A DNA stretch of 64,000 bases, from assembly GCF_900128445.1 (NCBI RefSeq), contig NZ_LT671417.1, forward strand, positions 1,784,769-1,848,768. The letters are read 5' to 3'. This document shows, piece after piece, positions 47,791 through 55,884 of this stretch (the first letter of the stretch is position 1; the number at the start of each line of letters is the position of its first letter). Under the pieces are notes generated by a model. That model saw only the letters and a program-made list of their open reading frames with translations. It did no database searches and was not told where the DNA came from. This DNA comes from Thermophilibacter provencensis (lineage in GTDB: Bacteria; Actinomycetota; Coriobacteriia; Coriobacteriales; Atopobiaceae). A program made the translations under genes and the position numbers.

Positions 47791-48019
47791 GTCGTCCTCC
47801 AATGTCTGGTGCAGAAACGTCCTTCCATCTTAGGCACGCCCGCGTCCCGGCGACGCTTCCCGCCACACAGCGTTTGCCCGCACGAAACGCGCGCGACACA
47901 CGCGTGGCGTCGCCATCGGCTACCTGCGCACTCCATCGCACGCACACGTAACAGATAAGCACTTTGCTATCTTCAAATGTGAATTGCGACGAGTAGCTGC
48001 GAGAAAGGGTGGCGTCAGG

Positions 48020-49645
48020 ATGACTCAACGGGGGCTTACGAGCAGGGTGAGGGCGTTTCTGGCGGACACCACGGCGGTCTTCTGGATCTCGCTCGCGCTC
48101 TCGGCGGCCATCGTTCTTGCGGGCCTCCTCGTCCCGAATGAGCTTCTGTCGCTCACCACGTGGCTGCGGGACCTCATCTCCGCTCAGCTCGGTTGGTACT
48201 ACCTGCTGCTGGTCTCGGCCATCCTCTTCTTCTGCCTGTTCCTCATTCTGAGCCCCATCGGACGCATTCACCTGGGGGAGCCCGACTCGGTCCCCGAGCA
48301 CTCGAGGGGGTCGTGGATCGCGATGCTCTTCTCGGCGGGGATGGGCATCGGCCTCATCTTCTACGGCGCCTACGAACCCCTCTCGCACTATGCCCTCAAT
48401 GCCCCCGAGGCGGAGGTCGGCTCGCTCGACGCGCTCCGGGACGCCATGAAGTACTCCTTCTTCCACTGGGGCTTCTCGGCGTGGGCGATATACGGCGTCG
48501 TCGCGCTCGCTCTTGCCTACTTCACCTTCAGGAAGAAGGAGCGCGCGCTGCTCTCCGTCACGCTGAAGCCGCTCTTCGGGGCTAGGATGGACGGTCCGGC
48601 GGGACGCGTCGTCGACGCGACCGCCGAGTTCGCCACGGTCATCTCCGTCGCGGCGAGCCTCGGCTTCGGGGCCATGCAGATTGCGGGTGGGCTCAACTTC
48701 CTCTTCGGGGTCCCTCGAACCCCGCTTCTCGAGATCGCCATCGTCGTCGTTGCGACGGCGCTCTACGTGGCGTCCGCCACCTCGGGGGTGAACAGTGGCG
48801 TCAAGCTCCTCTCCAACCTCAACATGGTTCTCGCCTCCGCCCTCGTCTGCGCCTGCCTGCTTCTGGGGCCCACCTCCCAGATCATGAACGCGATGGTGTC
48901 GGCTGTCGGCGCGTATCTGCAGGACCTTGTTCGAATGAGCTTCCGTGCAGCTGCCTACGACGTCGCGCAACACGCCTGGATAGAGCGCTGGACCGTCTTC
49001 TACTGGGCGTGGTGGCTCGCCGGAGCTCCCTTTACCGGCGCGTTCATCGCCCGTGTGTCGCGTGGGAGGACCATTCGCGAGTTTCTCCTCACGGTAATCG
49101 TGGTCCCCTCGGTCGTGGGGATGGTCTGGTTCTCGACCATGGGGACCCTATCGACGGGCGCGGAGATCGGCGGGGCGGGCGTATCGGGGCTCGCCGTGGA
49201 GGAGGTGCTCTTTGGGACGCTCGCGCAGTACCCGCTCGGACCGGCCCTCTCAATCGTGGCCATCGCGCTCGTTTTCTCGTTCTTTGTCACGAGCGCCGAC
49301 TCTGCGACCTACGTGATGGGGTCGCTCTCTGAGGGAGGCAGCCTGAGGCCGCATCGGCCCACCCTCGTCGTCTGCGGTCTTCTCGTCTCTCTCATCGCCA
49401 CGATTCTGCTGCTCGGCGGCGGGCTTGACGCGCTGCAGAACGTCGTCATCATCTTCGCGCTGCCGTTCTCGGTCGTCGTGCTGCTCATGATGGTGGCCCT
49501 CTACCGAGAGCTCGATCACGAGCGGAGGATGATGGGCCTGTTCATCACGCCAGACGCCGTCCCTGAGCGCGGGAGGCCGTATCGCTCCTACGAGGACGGT
49601 GACCCGAGGCGTGGGTCGACGTCTGGACGGCCTTCTTCAAAATAA
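48020..49645 (+). CDS. BCCT family (betaine/choline/carnitine) transporter
   Basis: A 541-residue, 12-helix transporter. AGMGIGLIFYGAYEPLSHY, FFHWGFSAWAIYGVVALALAYF, and the signature FYWAWWLAGAPFTGAFIARVSRGRTIREF, with FGAMQIAGGLNFLFGVP, are BCCT hallmarks. It takes up compatible solutes such as glycine betaine with sodium or protons. A basic/acidic tail of about 40 residues may act in osmosensing. AAAGGG precedes ATG 48020. The promoter is in the AT-rich 150 bases upstream. Confidence 0.92.
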   Translation: MTQRGLTSRVRAFLADTTAVFWISLALSAAIVLAGLLVPNELLSLTTWLRDLISAQLGWYYLLLVSAILFFCLFLILSPIGRIHLGEPDSVPEHSRGSWIAMLFSAGMGIGLIFYGAYEPLSHYALNAPEAEVGSLDALRDAMKYSFFHWGFSAWAIYGVVALALAYFTFRKKERALLSVTLKPLFGARMDGPAGRVVDATAEFATVISVAASLGFGAMQIAGGLNFLFGVPRTPLLEIAIVVVATALYVASATSGVNSGVKLLSNLNMVLASALVCACLLLGPTSQIMNAMVSAVGAYLQDLVRMSFRAAAYDVAQHAWIERWTVFYWAWWLAGAPFTGAFIARVSRGRTIREFLLTVIVVPSVVGMVWFSTMGTLSTGAEIGGAGVSGLAVEEVLFGTLAQYPLGPALSIVAIALVFSFFVTSADSATYVMGSLSEGGSLRPHRPTLVVCGLLVSLIATILLLGGGLDALQNVVIIFALPFSVVVLLMMVALYRELDHERRMMGLFITPDAVPERGRPYRSYEDGDPRRGSTSGRPSSK

Positions 49646-49841
49646 AATTGGAGACTAAGACACACATTGTAGGGAATTATTGCAGTACATATTACGTTAC
49701 GTCATCGTCTGACCGCTCGCGCGCGAGGAGGCGCCGTTCGTCGGTTCTTCTCGCCAGAGGGGCGCCCTTATGCTCGCTATCGGGTCCGCGACGTGCTACC
49801 GTGCGCGCACCCAAGACGCCCGAGACGATGCGGAGGTCACG

Positions 49842-51824
49842 ATGGACGTGCGGGATAGCGTGCAGGAAGCGGGGCGCAAGCGTCCCGACGAGAGGCTGGC
49901 GGGACGTGCCCGACTCGCGCGGGTCGCCTGCGGCGTGGGACTGGGGCTCGCCCTCGGGCTCGGCGTCGCGATGGCCCCCGTCCCCGTCACGGCGGGGGTG
50001 GCCCCCGTCGGCGCCGTCATCGCCCGCGCGGCCGAGGGAACGGGCCTCACGCAGGACGACCCGATCGTGATCGACGCGTCCGAGGAGGCCGAGAACCCCT
50101 TCCCCGACAAGCTCACGCCCGAGATGATCGCCGAGAGCACGCACGAGGGCAAGGGCCCCTACCAGAACTACGCCATGTACGCGGAGCTCGAGATGAAGGA
50201 CGGCTCCGTGGTGAAGATGCCCTTCAAGCCCAACGCGCTCAACATGCCCCCGCTCGAGCCCTTCGTGCAGTATCACGACCAGCTCGCGCACATCCACTTC
50301 TACGTGGCCTTCATGCCCGCGAACCTCTCCTACGGGCACGGCTTCACGTTCACCGTGGGACACCTTTCCTATGACGCGTGGGACAGCCCCAACCCGCTCG
50401 TCTCGGGCCCCGGCAACGGCTCGTTCCAGCTGCTCCCCACCTCCGTGGTCAGGCACAACGGCAAGGACCTGCCCGCCCAGGGCATCTACTGGCGCATCAA
50501 CTATCCCGTCGGGGCGACCCAGTACTTCGAGGTGCGCTTCGACGTCCCCGAGGGCGCCACGACGATCGTCGCGGACGGCTACCCCGGGACCCCCGACGCC
50601 ACGGTCCCGCCCGGGAACCTGTTCCGCAGCTACCGGACGCAGCAGCCCACGAGCGCGATCTTCCACCTCGTCGAGGAGGGGGCGTATCGCGCCGCGCGCG
50701 GGCTCGGCTCCAAGGACCCGATCCTGGAGCGCAGCACGGGCGAGCGAGCCTATTCCGAGGCCCCCTTCCCGCCGCTCGACGTCGCCGACCTCGCCGAGCC
50801 CACGGTCACGCGCGGGTCGTTCCAGACCGCGTACGGCTCGATGATGCTCTACGGACAGTCCCTCCTCAGCCCCGAGGGCTCGCCGAGCAAGGACTTCGTC
50901 TACGACGCCGCGGCCGACCGCTGGGTCTACGGCGAGGTGAAGCCCACCTACGCCGAGCTCACCGCCCGCACGGTTCCGGGCTACGTCCTCGTGGGCGACG
51001 ACATCGACAAGGCCCCTCATCCCGAGAGCGCCGACGCCAACGACCCGCTCAAGGCGGAGGGCCAGGGCAACCACTACCTCACCATGGCGCGCGACACGTC
51101 GGGGAAGGTCTATCGCGAGAAGAACTACTACCTCGTGTATCGCTCGCTCCCCATCCCGGTCAACTTCACGGTCACCGCCGCCGGAACGCCCGTCGAGGGG
51201 GCGACCTATGACCTCCTCGCCGTGGTCGACGGCAAGGAGCGGCCCGTCGCGAGCGGCCTTACCTCCGACGGCGCCGGGTCCTTCTCGCCGGCGGCCAAGG
51301 CGACGCCCGCCTACGAGGAGCTCCAGGCCGTCGCGGCGCGCGATGACGCCTTCGACGCCGACGCCCGCGCGTGGCGCGACGGCGACGACGCCTACCTCGT
51401 GCCGGGCGACTACGTGCTGCGGCCGACGTCCGCGCCGGAGGGCTACGAGGCGAGCGAGCTCCGCTTCACCGTGGCGCCGATCGGCGTGACCGGCTCAGAG
51501 GAGGAGGGCTACGCGGTGACGCCGCAGCACTTCGACCTCGCCGCGAGCGTGAAGAGCGCGCCCGAGCCCCAGCCCGAGCCCGGGGTCGACCCCGGCTCTA
51601 AGCCGTCGACCGACGCGCCGTCCGGACGCGAGGGAGGCGCGTCCGCGACGGCGCGCGGCGATGCGAAGCCTGCCGGGAGGCGCGTCCGGAAGCGGCCGCT
51701 GCCCGACACGGGCGACGCCACGCCGACGAGCGCCGGCGTCGTGGCGACGGTCGGCGCGACGGCCCTCGCGGCCGGGGCGGCGATCACCGCGCGCATGAGC
51801 GGAAGGAGGCGGCGGGCCCGCTAG
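49842..51824 (+). CDS. LPXTG-anchored cell-surface protein with SpaA-like domain
   Basis: A 660-residue protein with a long signal peptide (hydrophobic stretch about residues 36-65 after a basic tail), a unique N-terminal region, and an Ig-like SpaA/Cna-B-type domain near residues 445-570 (PVNFTVTAAGTPVEGATYDLL). It ends with a Pro/Ser/Gly-rich spacer and the sorting signal LPDTG, followed by a hydrophobic helix and the tail RRRRAR. A sortase would link it to peptidoglycan. GGAGG precedes ATG 49842; the ATG at 49770 would add an unlikely extension. A copy of the GGCGAGAAGRAC motif (reverse) lies just upstream at 49744 and another inside at 51278. Confidence 0.85.
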   Translation: MDVRDSVQEAGRKRPDERLAGRARLARVACGVGLGLALGLGVAMAPVPVTAGVAPVGAVIARAAEGTGLTQDDPIVIDASEEAENPFPDKLTPEMIAESTHEGKGPYQNYAMYAELEMKDGSVVKMPFKPNALNMPPLEPFVQYHDQLAHIHFYVAFMPANLSYGHGFTFTVGHLSYDAWDSPNPLVSGPGNGSFQLLPTSVVRHNGKDLPAQGIYWRINYPVGATQYFEVRFDVPEGATTIVADGYPGTPDATVPPGNLFRSYRTQQPTSAIFHLVEEGAYRAARGLGSKDPILERSTGERAYSEAPFPPLDVADLAEPTVTRGSFQTAYGSMMLYGQSLLSPEGSPSKDFVYDAAADRWVYGEVKPTYAELTARTVPGYVLVGDDIDKAPHPESADANDPLKAEGQGNHYLTMARDTSGKVYREKNYYLVYRSLPIPVNFTVTAAGTPVEGATYDLLAVVDGKERPVASGLTSDGAGSFSPAAKATPAYEELQAVAARDDAFDADARAWRDGDDAYLVPGDYVLRPTSAPEGYEASELRFTVAPIGVTGSEEEGYAVTPQHFDLAASVKSAPEPQPEPGVDPGSKPSTDAPSGREGGASATARGDAKPAGRRVRKRPLPDTGDATPTSAGVVATVGATALAAGAAITARMSGRRRRAR

Positions 51825-51963
51825 GAGGGGCACGGGCGCGATCAGGGGCGCGGGGGCCATGTCGCCCCCGCGCCCCCTTCGTGCCCTGGATGCTCCCGCG
51901 GCGAGTCCCGGCACGCCTCGCCGTCAACGATTCTGGAGTTGTGGCAATCCTGTCGTCGGCGGC

Positions 51964-52021
51964 GTTGCGGAATGTGGGGTCGTGGCAGAGAACGGCCTGC
52001 CACGACCCCACATTCCGCAAC
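51964..52021. repeat. Perfect 25-bp inverted repeat (REP-like)
   Basis: The arm 51964-51988 (GTTGCGGAATGTGGGGTCGT plus GGCAG) is perfectly complementary to 51997-52021, with the eight-base loop AGAACGGC. It is too long and too exact for an ordinary terminator, has no T run, and stands in a gene-free region. Confidence 0.8.
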
Positions 52022-52171
52022 AGGGCGAGAAGGACGCCCAGTTGGTGCCCGGCTGCGACTGCCACAACCCCCAACGGGACAACGCCACGGCCATAGAGAC
52101 TGCCATGACCCCAGTTTACGCAACACGCGCGTGGGACCCTCGGGCGTCCGACAGGTGGCTAGGTACGAAAA

Positions 52172-52197
52172 GAGGCCAGGGACTGTTCCCTGGCCTC
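52172..52197 (-). terminator. Terminator of tRNA-Pro
   Basis: On the minus strand a perfect 11-bp stem (GAGGCCAGGGA with TCCCTGGCCTC) and a four-base loop are followed by TTTTCG, ten bases after the tRNA 3' end. Confidence 0.8.
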
Positions 52198-52206
52198 GTC
52201 AGTTCC

Positions 52207-52283
<77 letters not shown>

Positions 52284-52441
52284 GTCGTTGTGCGAGGAAG
52301 AACTATAGCACCCTTCCCCCGGCGTGACAAGTACGAATTTGGGCATGTTCTTCTCGCGGCAGCCGCCCGCCGAAGGGGCGTTCCGGCGCCGCTGCGTCGC
52401 GTCGTACCATGGGTCCATCATCCCAACGAAAGGAGAAGAAC

Positions 52442-53200
52442 ATGCTCAGCCTCGACTTCCACGGCCGCGTCGCCCTCGTCACGGGCGCCTCCTCGGGCCT
52501 CGGCGTCGCCTTCGCGCACGCCCTCGCCGAGCAGGGCGCCGACGTCGCCATCCTGGCTCGCCGCGTGGAGCGCCTCGAGCAGGTTGCCGACGAGTGCCGC
52601 GCCTTCGGCGTTCGCTGTCTCCCGGTGGCCTGCGACGTCTCGAGCGAGGAGTCCATCAAGGCGGCCGTCGCGCAGGTGAAGGAGGAGTTCGGCCGCATCG
52701 ACGTGCTCGTCAACAACGCGGGCGTCTGCGAGTACGCGCCGCTCGAGGACCACACGACCGCGCAGTGGGACAAGGTCATCGCCACCGACCTCACGAGCGT
52801 CTTCCTCATGACGCGCGAGGTGGCCCCGCTCTTCCGCGAGCAGGGCTACGGCCGCGTGGTCAACATCGCCTCGGTGGGCGCCATCCAGGCGGGCGCCACG
52901 CAGATCGGCTACTTCGCCGCCAAAGGCGCCGTCCTGCAGGTCACGCGCGCGCTCGCAGCCGAGCTCGCGCCCTACGGCGTGCTCGTGAACGCCATCGCGC
53001 CGGGCGTCTTCGACACCGAGATGACCCATGACGCCCTTGAGGCCGAGGGCTCGCTCGTCCTCAAGAACCGTACCGTCCTCAAGCGCTTCGCCGACCCGGT
53101 GGAGCTCGTGCCGCAGATGCTCGTCTTCGCGAGCGAGGCCAACACCTACTGCACCGGCCAGACCATCTACGTCGACGGCGGCCTTACCTCCCAGCTGTAG
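52442..53200 (+). CDS. Short-chain dehydrogenase/reductase (gluconate 5-dehydrogenase-like)
   Basis: A 252-residue SDR: cofactor motif TGASSGLGVAFA (about residue 15), LVNNAGV, catalytic Ser in NIASVGAI, YFAAKGA (Tyr-x3-Lys, about 160-164) and the C-terminal TGQTIYVDGG. RR in the LARRVERL position favours NADP. Closest in design to gluconate/ketogluconate dehydrogenases, but the substrate is unproved. AAAGGAG precedes ATG 52442. A large terminator containing the GGCGAGAAGGAC motif follows. Confidence 0.85.
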   Translation: MLSLDFHGRVALVTGASSGLGVAFAHALAEQGADVAILARRVERLEQVADECRAFGVRCLPVACDVSSEESIKAAVAQVKEEFGRIDVLVNNAGVCEYAPLEDHTTAQWDKVIATDLTSVFLMTREVAPLFREQGYGRVVNIASVGAIQAGATQIGYFAAKGAVLQVTRALAAELAPYGVLVNAIAPGVFDTEMTHDALEAEGSLVLKNRTVLKRFADPVELVPQMLVFASEANTYCTGQTIYVDGGLTSQL

Positions 53201-53210
53201 GCTCCCAGCC

Positions 53211-53267
53211 GGGCGAGAAGGACGGGCGCGATTCTGGCGCCTGCGGGCCGCCCGTCCTTCTCGGCCA
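53211..53267. terminator. Bidirectional terminator built from GGCGAGAAGGAC in inverted orientation
   Basis: GGGCGAGAAGGACGGGCG (53211-53228) faces GCCCGTCCTTCTCGGCC (about 53250-53266), giving a stem of at least 14 bp between two convergent genes. One arm is a perfect copy of the recurring 12-mer and the other differs at one base. Confidence 0.7.
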
Positions 53268-53274
53268 TCCCGTC

Positions 53275-54123
53275 CTACTCGCCCGTGACCTCCACGACGC
53301 CCATGGCGCCCTCGATGTCGCGGATGACCTCGCCCACGGCGGGCAGCGTGATGCGGCTTCCCGCGAGCGGGTTCTTGACGCTCACCACGGGGGTCGTGAC
53401 CTCGGCCCGGACGTGGCTGCGCTCGAAGGCGAGGTCGCACCCCTCCATCCGGCAGTTGACGAGGCGGAGGCCCTCGCAGTAGCAGAGCGGCTGCGTGCCC
53501 TGGATGAGGCAGTTCTCGAAGGTGACGTCCTCGCTGTACCAGCCGAGGTACTCGCCGCGCACGACGGAGTCACGCACCACGACGTGGCGCGCGTGCCAGA
53601 AGGCATCCTTGGTGTCGAGGTCGCAGCCCTCGAAGACGGCGTCCTCGATGTACTGGAACGAGTACTTGCCCGAGAAGCGCACGTTCCGGAAGAAGAGATG
53701 GCTCGAGCGCATCATGAAGTACTCGCTCTCCGCGGTGCAGTCCTCCATCTCGATTCCGCGCGTGGACCAGCCGAACTCAGGGGACACGATGTCGCAGCCG
53801 CTCATGCGGACATTGCCGCATTCGCGCAGCGCCTTGATGCCGTGCAGGCGGCTATCCTTGATCGTGACGTCCTCGGAGTACCAGAGCGCGGCACGGCAAA
53901 GCTCGGTCATCTCCACGTTGCGGAGCGTGAGGCCGCGGTCATGCCAGAACGGGTAACGCAGGTTCATGAAGGCGCCGTCAACGGTGACGCTCTCGCACTC
54001 CTTGAAGGCGCTCTCCCCGTCCGCCGGTCCGTCGAAACGGCAGTTGCGCACGAAGAGGCCCCTCTGTCCGTACAAGGCGCGCTCTTCGTCGAACGTCCGG
54101 TTCTCAACGATCTTCTCGTCCAT
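53275..54123 (-). CDS. DUF3737 family (parallel beta-helix) protein
   Basis: A 282-residue protein with short repeats ending in -C-x-F/V/I-x- such as FVRNCRFDG, FKECESVTVDG, FEGCDLDTKDAFWHARHVVVRDS and FENCLIQG, which build a pectate-lyase-like beta helix. The DUF3737 family is common in gut bacteria and has no known activity. I chose ATG 54123 because AAAGGA is about six bases upstream; ATG 54138 would lie across it. Confidence 0.85.
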   Translation of the reverse strand: MDEKIVENRTFDEERALYGQRGLFVRNCRFDGPADGESAFKECESVTVDGAFMNLRYPFWHDRGLTLRNVEMTELCRAALWYSEDVTIKDSRLHGIKALRECGNVRMSGCDIVSPEFGWSTRGIEMEDCTAESEYFMMRSSHLFFRNVRFSGKYSFQYIEDAVFEGCDLDTKDAFWHARHVVVRDSVVRGEYLGWYSEDVTFENCLIQGTQPLCYCEGLRLVNCRMEGCDLAFERSHVRAEVTTPVVSVKNPLAGSRITLPAVGEVIRDIEGAMGVVEVTGE

Positions 54124-54435
54124 CACATTCCTTTCCAAGCGTGGAAAAGTGACTGTCCCTTTTCCACATCCTGGTGTTCAGTTTAGCGACGCAGCGTCAT
54201 TATGTACAATTCCCATACCGCATGAGGCGTTATGCGGAAACGGCATGGGTGGGGCGGCGAATATGGTGAGATGCCCCCAACGTCCTTCATGTTTCTTGTC
54301 GTGGTGCGTCCCGCTGGGAAGGTGCAGGCGATAATTAATCCGCCCTGTGGCATGAAGGCAAAAGGGCCATCTGGGGAAATGCGATGCGATGGGCATCTGG
54401 GGGCGGATTAATTTGCGGGGCGTGCCCGTGCCCCG
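54124..54435. other. 312-bp intergenic region with several dyads
   Basis: No gene. GTGGAAAAG (54141-54149) and CTTTTCCAC (54159-54167) flank TGACTGTCC, a layout seen in RAYT-type REP units. AATTAATCCGCCC (54333-54345) is perfectly complementary to 54401-54413 and encloses 55 bases. CCGCAT and ATGCGG flank a short loop near 54220-54240. The two flanking genes are on the minus strand. Confidence 0.6.
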
Positions 54436-54993
54436 CTACGCCAGCGCCGCCTCCAGCTCCGCGACGGTCACGAGCTGGGACCCGTAGCACTTCTCGCAGT
54501 GCTCGAGCGCACCCTCCTGGGTGCCGCAGAGGAAGGTCATCGTGGCGTCGGTCACCACGACGGAGGCATAGTTGTTGAAGTAGGCGTCGGCCAGGGTGTG
54601 CAGGACGCAGATGTTGGTGTCCGCGCCCACGGCGATGACGGTCGTGACGCCCAGCTCGCGCAGAGTGAGGTCGAGGTCGGTCTGGAAGAAGCCGGAGTAG
54701 CGACGCTTGGGAATGACGATGTCGCCCTCCCCCACCTCGACCTCGGAGAAGATGCGGGACTCGCCGGCGATGCCGTGCTCCCCCCAGAGCTCGAGCTCGC
54801 GGTCGAGGCCGCGGACGTGGGCGTCGTTGCAGAAGATCACCGGGACGCCGGCGGCGTGGCAGGCGGCCACGGCGCGCGCCACGGCGTTGCGGTAGGCGGC
54901 GGTCGCGGCGTCGGGGTCGTAGAGCGAGTCCGCGCCCACGGCCTCGATGGCGTCGATGACGAGCAGGGCGGCGGCGTTCTTCTCGAGCTCCAT
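54436..54993 (-). CDS. Isochorismatase-like cysteine hydrolase
   Basis: A 185-residue protein with LLVIDAIEAVG (catalytic Asp), a conserved Lys in IPKRRYSGF and VGADTNICVLHTLADA (nucleophile Cys, about residue 138). The TNICV context matches nicotinamidase-like and other cysteine hydrolases of the isochorismatase superfamily; the substrate is undetermined. I chose ATG 54993 with GGGGGAC upstream; ATG 55029 would add 12 unconserved residues. It diverges from the methyltransferase gene. Confidence 0.85.
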   Translation of the reverse strand: MELEKNAAALLVIDAIEAVGADSLYDPDAATAAYRNAVARAVAACHAAGVPVIFCNDAHVRGLDRELELWGEHGIAGESRIFSEVEVGEGDIVIPKRRYSGFFQTDLDLTLRELGVTTVIAVGADTNICVLHTLADAYFNNYASVVVTDATMTFLCGTQEGALEHCEKCYGSQLVTVAELEAALA

Positions 54994-55046
54994 GATGGGG
55001 TCCCCCTTCGATTGGTGTAGCCTGAGCATAGCGGATTGGAGGCGCT

Positions 55047-55361
55047 ATGGAGCAGTCGTTCTTCGAGCGCGCCTGGGACGTGGTGCGCCAGATCCCGAAG
55101 GGCCGCGTGGCCAGCTATGGCCAGGTGGCGCGTCTCATGGGCGCGCCGAGGTGCGCCCGTCGGGTTGGCTACGCCATGCACGGCAGCCCAGGCGTCGCCG
55201 GTGGCGTGCCCTGCCACCGCGTGGTCTTCGCGGACGGCTCCCTCGCGCCCGGCTTCGCCTTCGGGGGTCCAGGCGAGCAGAGGCGCATGCTCGAGGCGGA
55301 GGGCGTTGGCTTCCTGCCCAGCGGGCGCGTGGACATGAAAACCTCAAAGTGGGAGGTTTAG
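55047..55361 (+). CDS. MGMT-like DNA-binding protein (alkyltransferase family)
   Basis: A 104-residue protein consisting only of the O6-alkylguanine-DNA alkyltransferase C-terminal domain: QIPKGRVASYGQVARLMG (DNA-binding helix) and VPCHRVVFADGSLAPGFAFGG. The reactive Cys of PCHRV is retained, unlike classical Atl1 proteins, which have Trp there. The usual N-terminal Ada/MGMT domain is missing. It may repair or flag alkylated bases. It is followed 46 bases later by a flavodoxin gene. Confidence 0.88.
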   Translation: MEQSFFERAWDVVRQIPKGRVASYGQVARLMGAPRCARRVGYAMHGSPGVAGGVPCHRVVFADGSLAPGFAFGGPGEQRRMLEAEGVGFLPSGRVDMKTSKWEV

Positions 55362-55407
55362 AAGCGCGCCTTGGGGTACAAGGTGGCTAGCCAACAGAGG
55401 AGGAATC

Positions 55408-55881
55408 ATGACCTGCGCAATCATCTGCAGCTCAAAGACCGGAAACACCGCGAAGCTCGCCCAGCGGGCAAGAGACGTCCTGGGTGACGCGGTCGTCGAC
55501 TCCGTCGCCGGTGCCGACACGGTCCTTCTCGGCTCCTGGACCGACAAGGGCGGACTTGACCCGGCGCTGTCAGGCTCCCTCGCCGCGCTCGAGGGAAAGC
55601 ACGTCTTCCTCTTCGGCACCTGCGGCTTCGGCGGCAGCCGGGCGTACTACGACCGCGTGCTCGACCGGTTCCAGTCCGCGTTGCCCGAGGGGGCGGAGGT
55701 GATCGGGCGCTTCATGTGCCAGGGCCAGATGCCGCCCGCGGTGCGCGAGCGCTACGTCAGGATGGCGGAGCAGGACCCGAAGAAGTTCGCCCCCATGATC
55801 GAGAACTTCGACCGCGCGCTTGGCCACCCCTCCGCCGCCGACCTCGACGCATTCGAGGAGGCCCTCCGCGCCGCACTCTAG
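55408..55881 (+). CDS. Flavodoxin-like protein
   Basis: A 157-residue protein starting AIICSSKTGNTAKLAQ, the flavodoxin FMN-phosphate loop (T/S-x-T-G-x-T), with TVLLGSWTDKGGLD and FLFGTCGFGGS in the other cofactor loops. It is probably an electron carrier or a flavin-dependent oxidoreductase partner. AGGAGGAA precedes ATG 55408. It converges with the ABC-F gene. Confidence 0.82.
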   Translation: MTCAIICSSKTGNTAKLAQRARDVLGDAVVDSVAGADTVLLGSWTDKGGLDPALSGSLAALEGKHVFLFGTCGFGGSRAYYDRVLDRFQSALPEGAEVIGRFMCQGQMPPAVRERYVRMAEQDPKKFAPMIENFDRALGHPSAADLDAFEEALRAAL

Positions 55882-55884
55882 AAC

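Larger units (their letters stand above)
51825..52206. other. Repeat-rich intergenic region before tRNA-Pro
   Basis: No gene. It contains a perfect 25-bp hairpin (51964-52021) and, around it, further copies of a TGGGGTNRTGGCAG-type sequence in both orientations (reverse copies near 52062-52074 and 52104-52116). It also holds one GGCGAGAAGGAC motif (52024-52035) and the tRNA terminator. The composition suggests a cluster of REP-like units. Confidence 0.65.

Noticed and set aside
53211-53267. Treating every GGCGAGAAGGAC copy as a terminator part
   Set aside because: Only this pair is arranged head to head; the other copies are single and many are inside genes, so termination cannot explain the motif as a whole.
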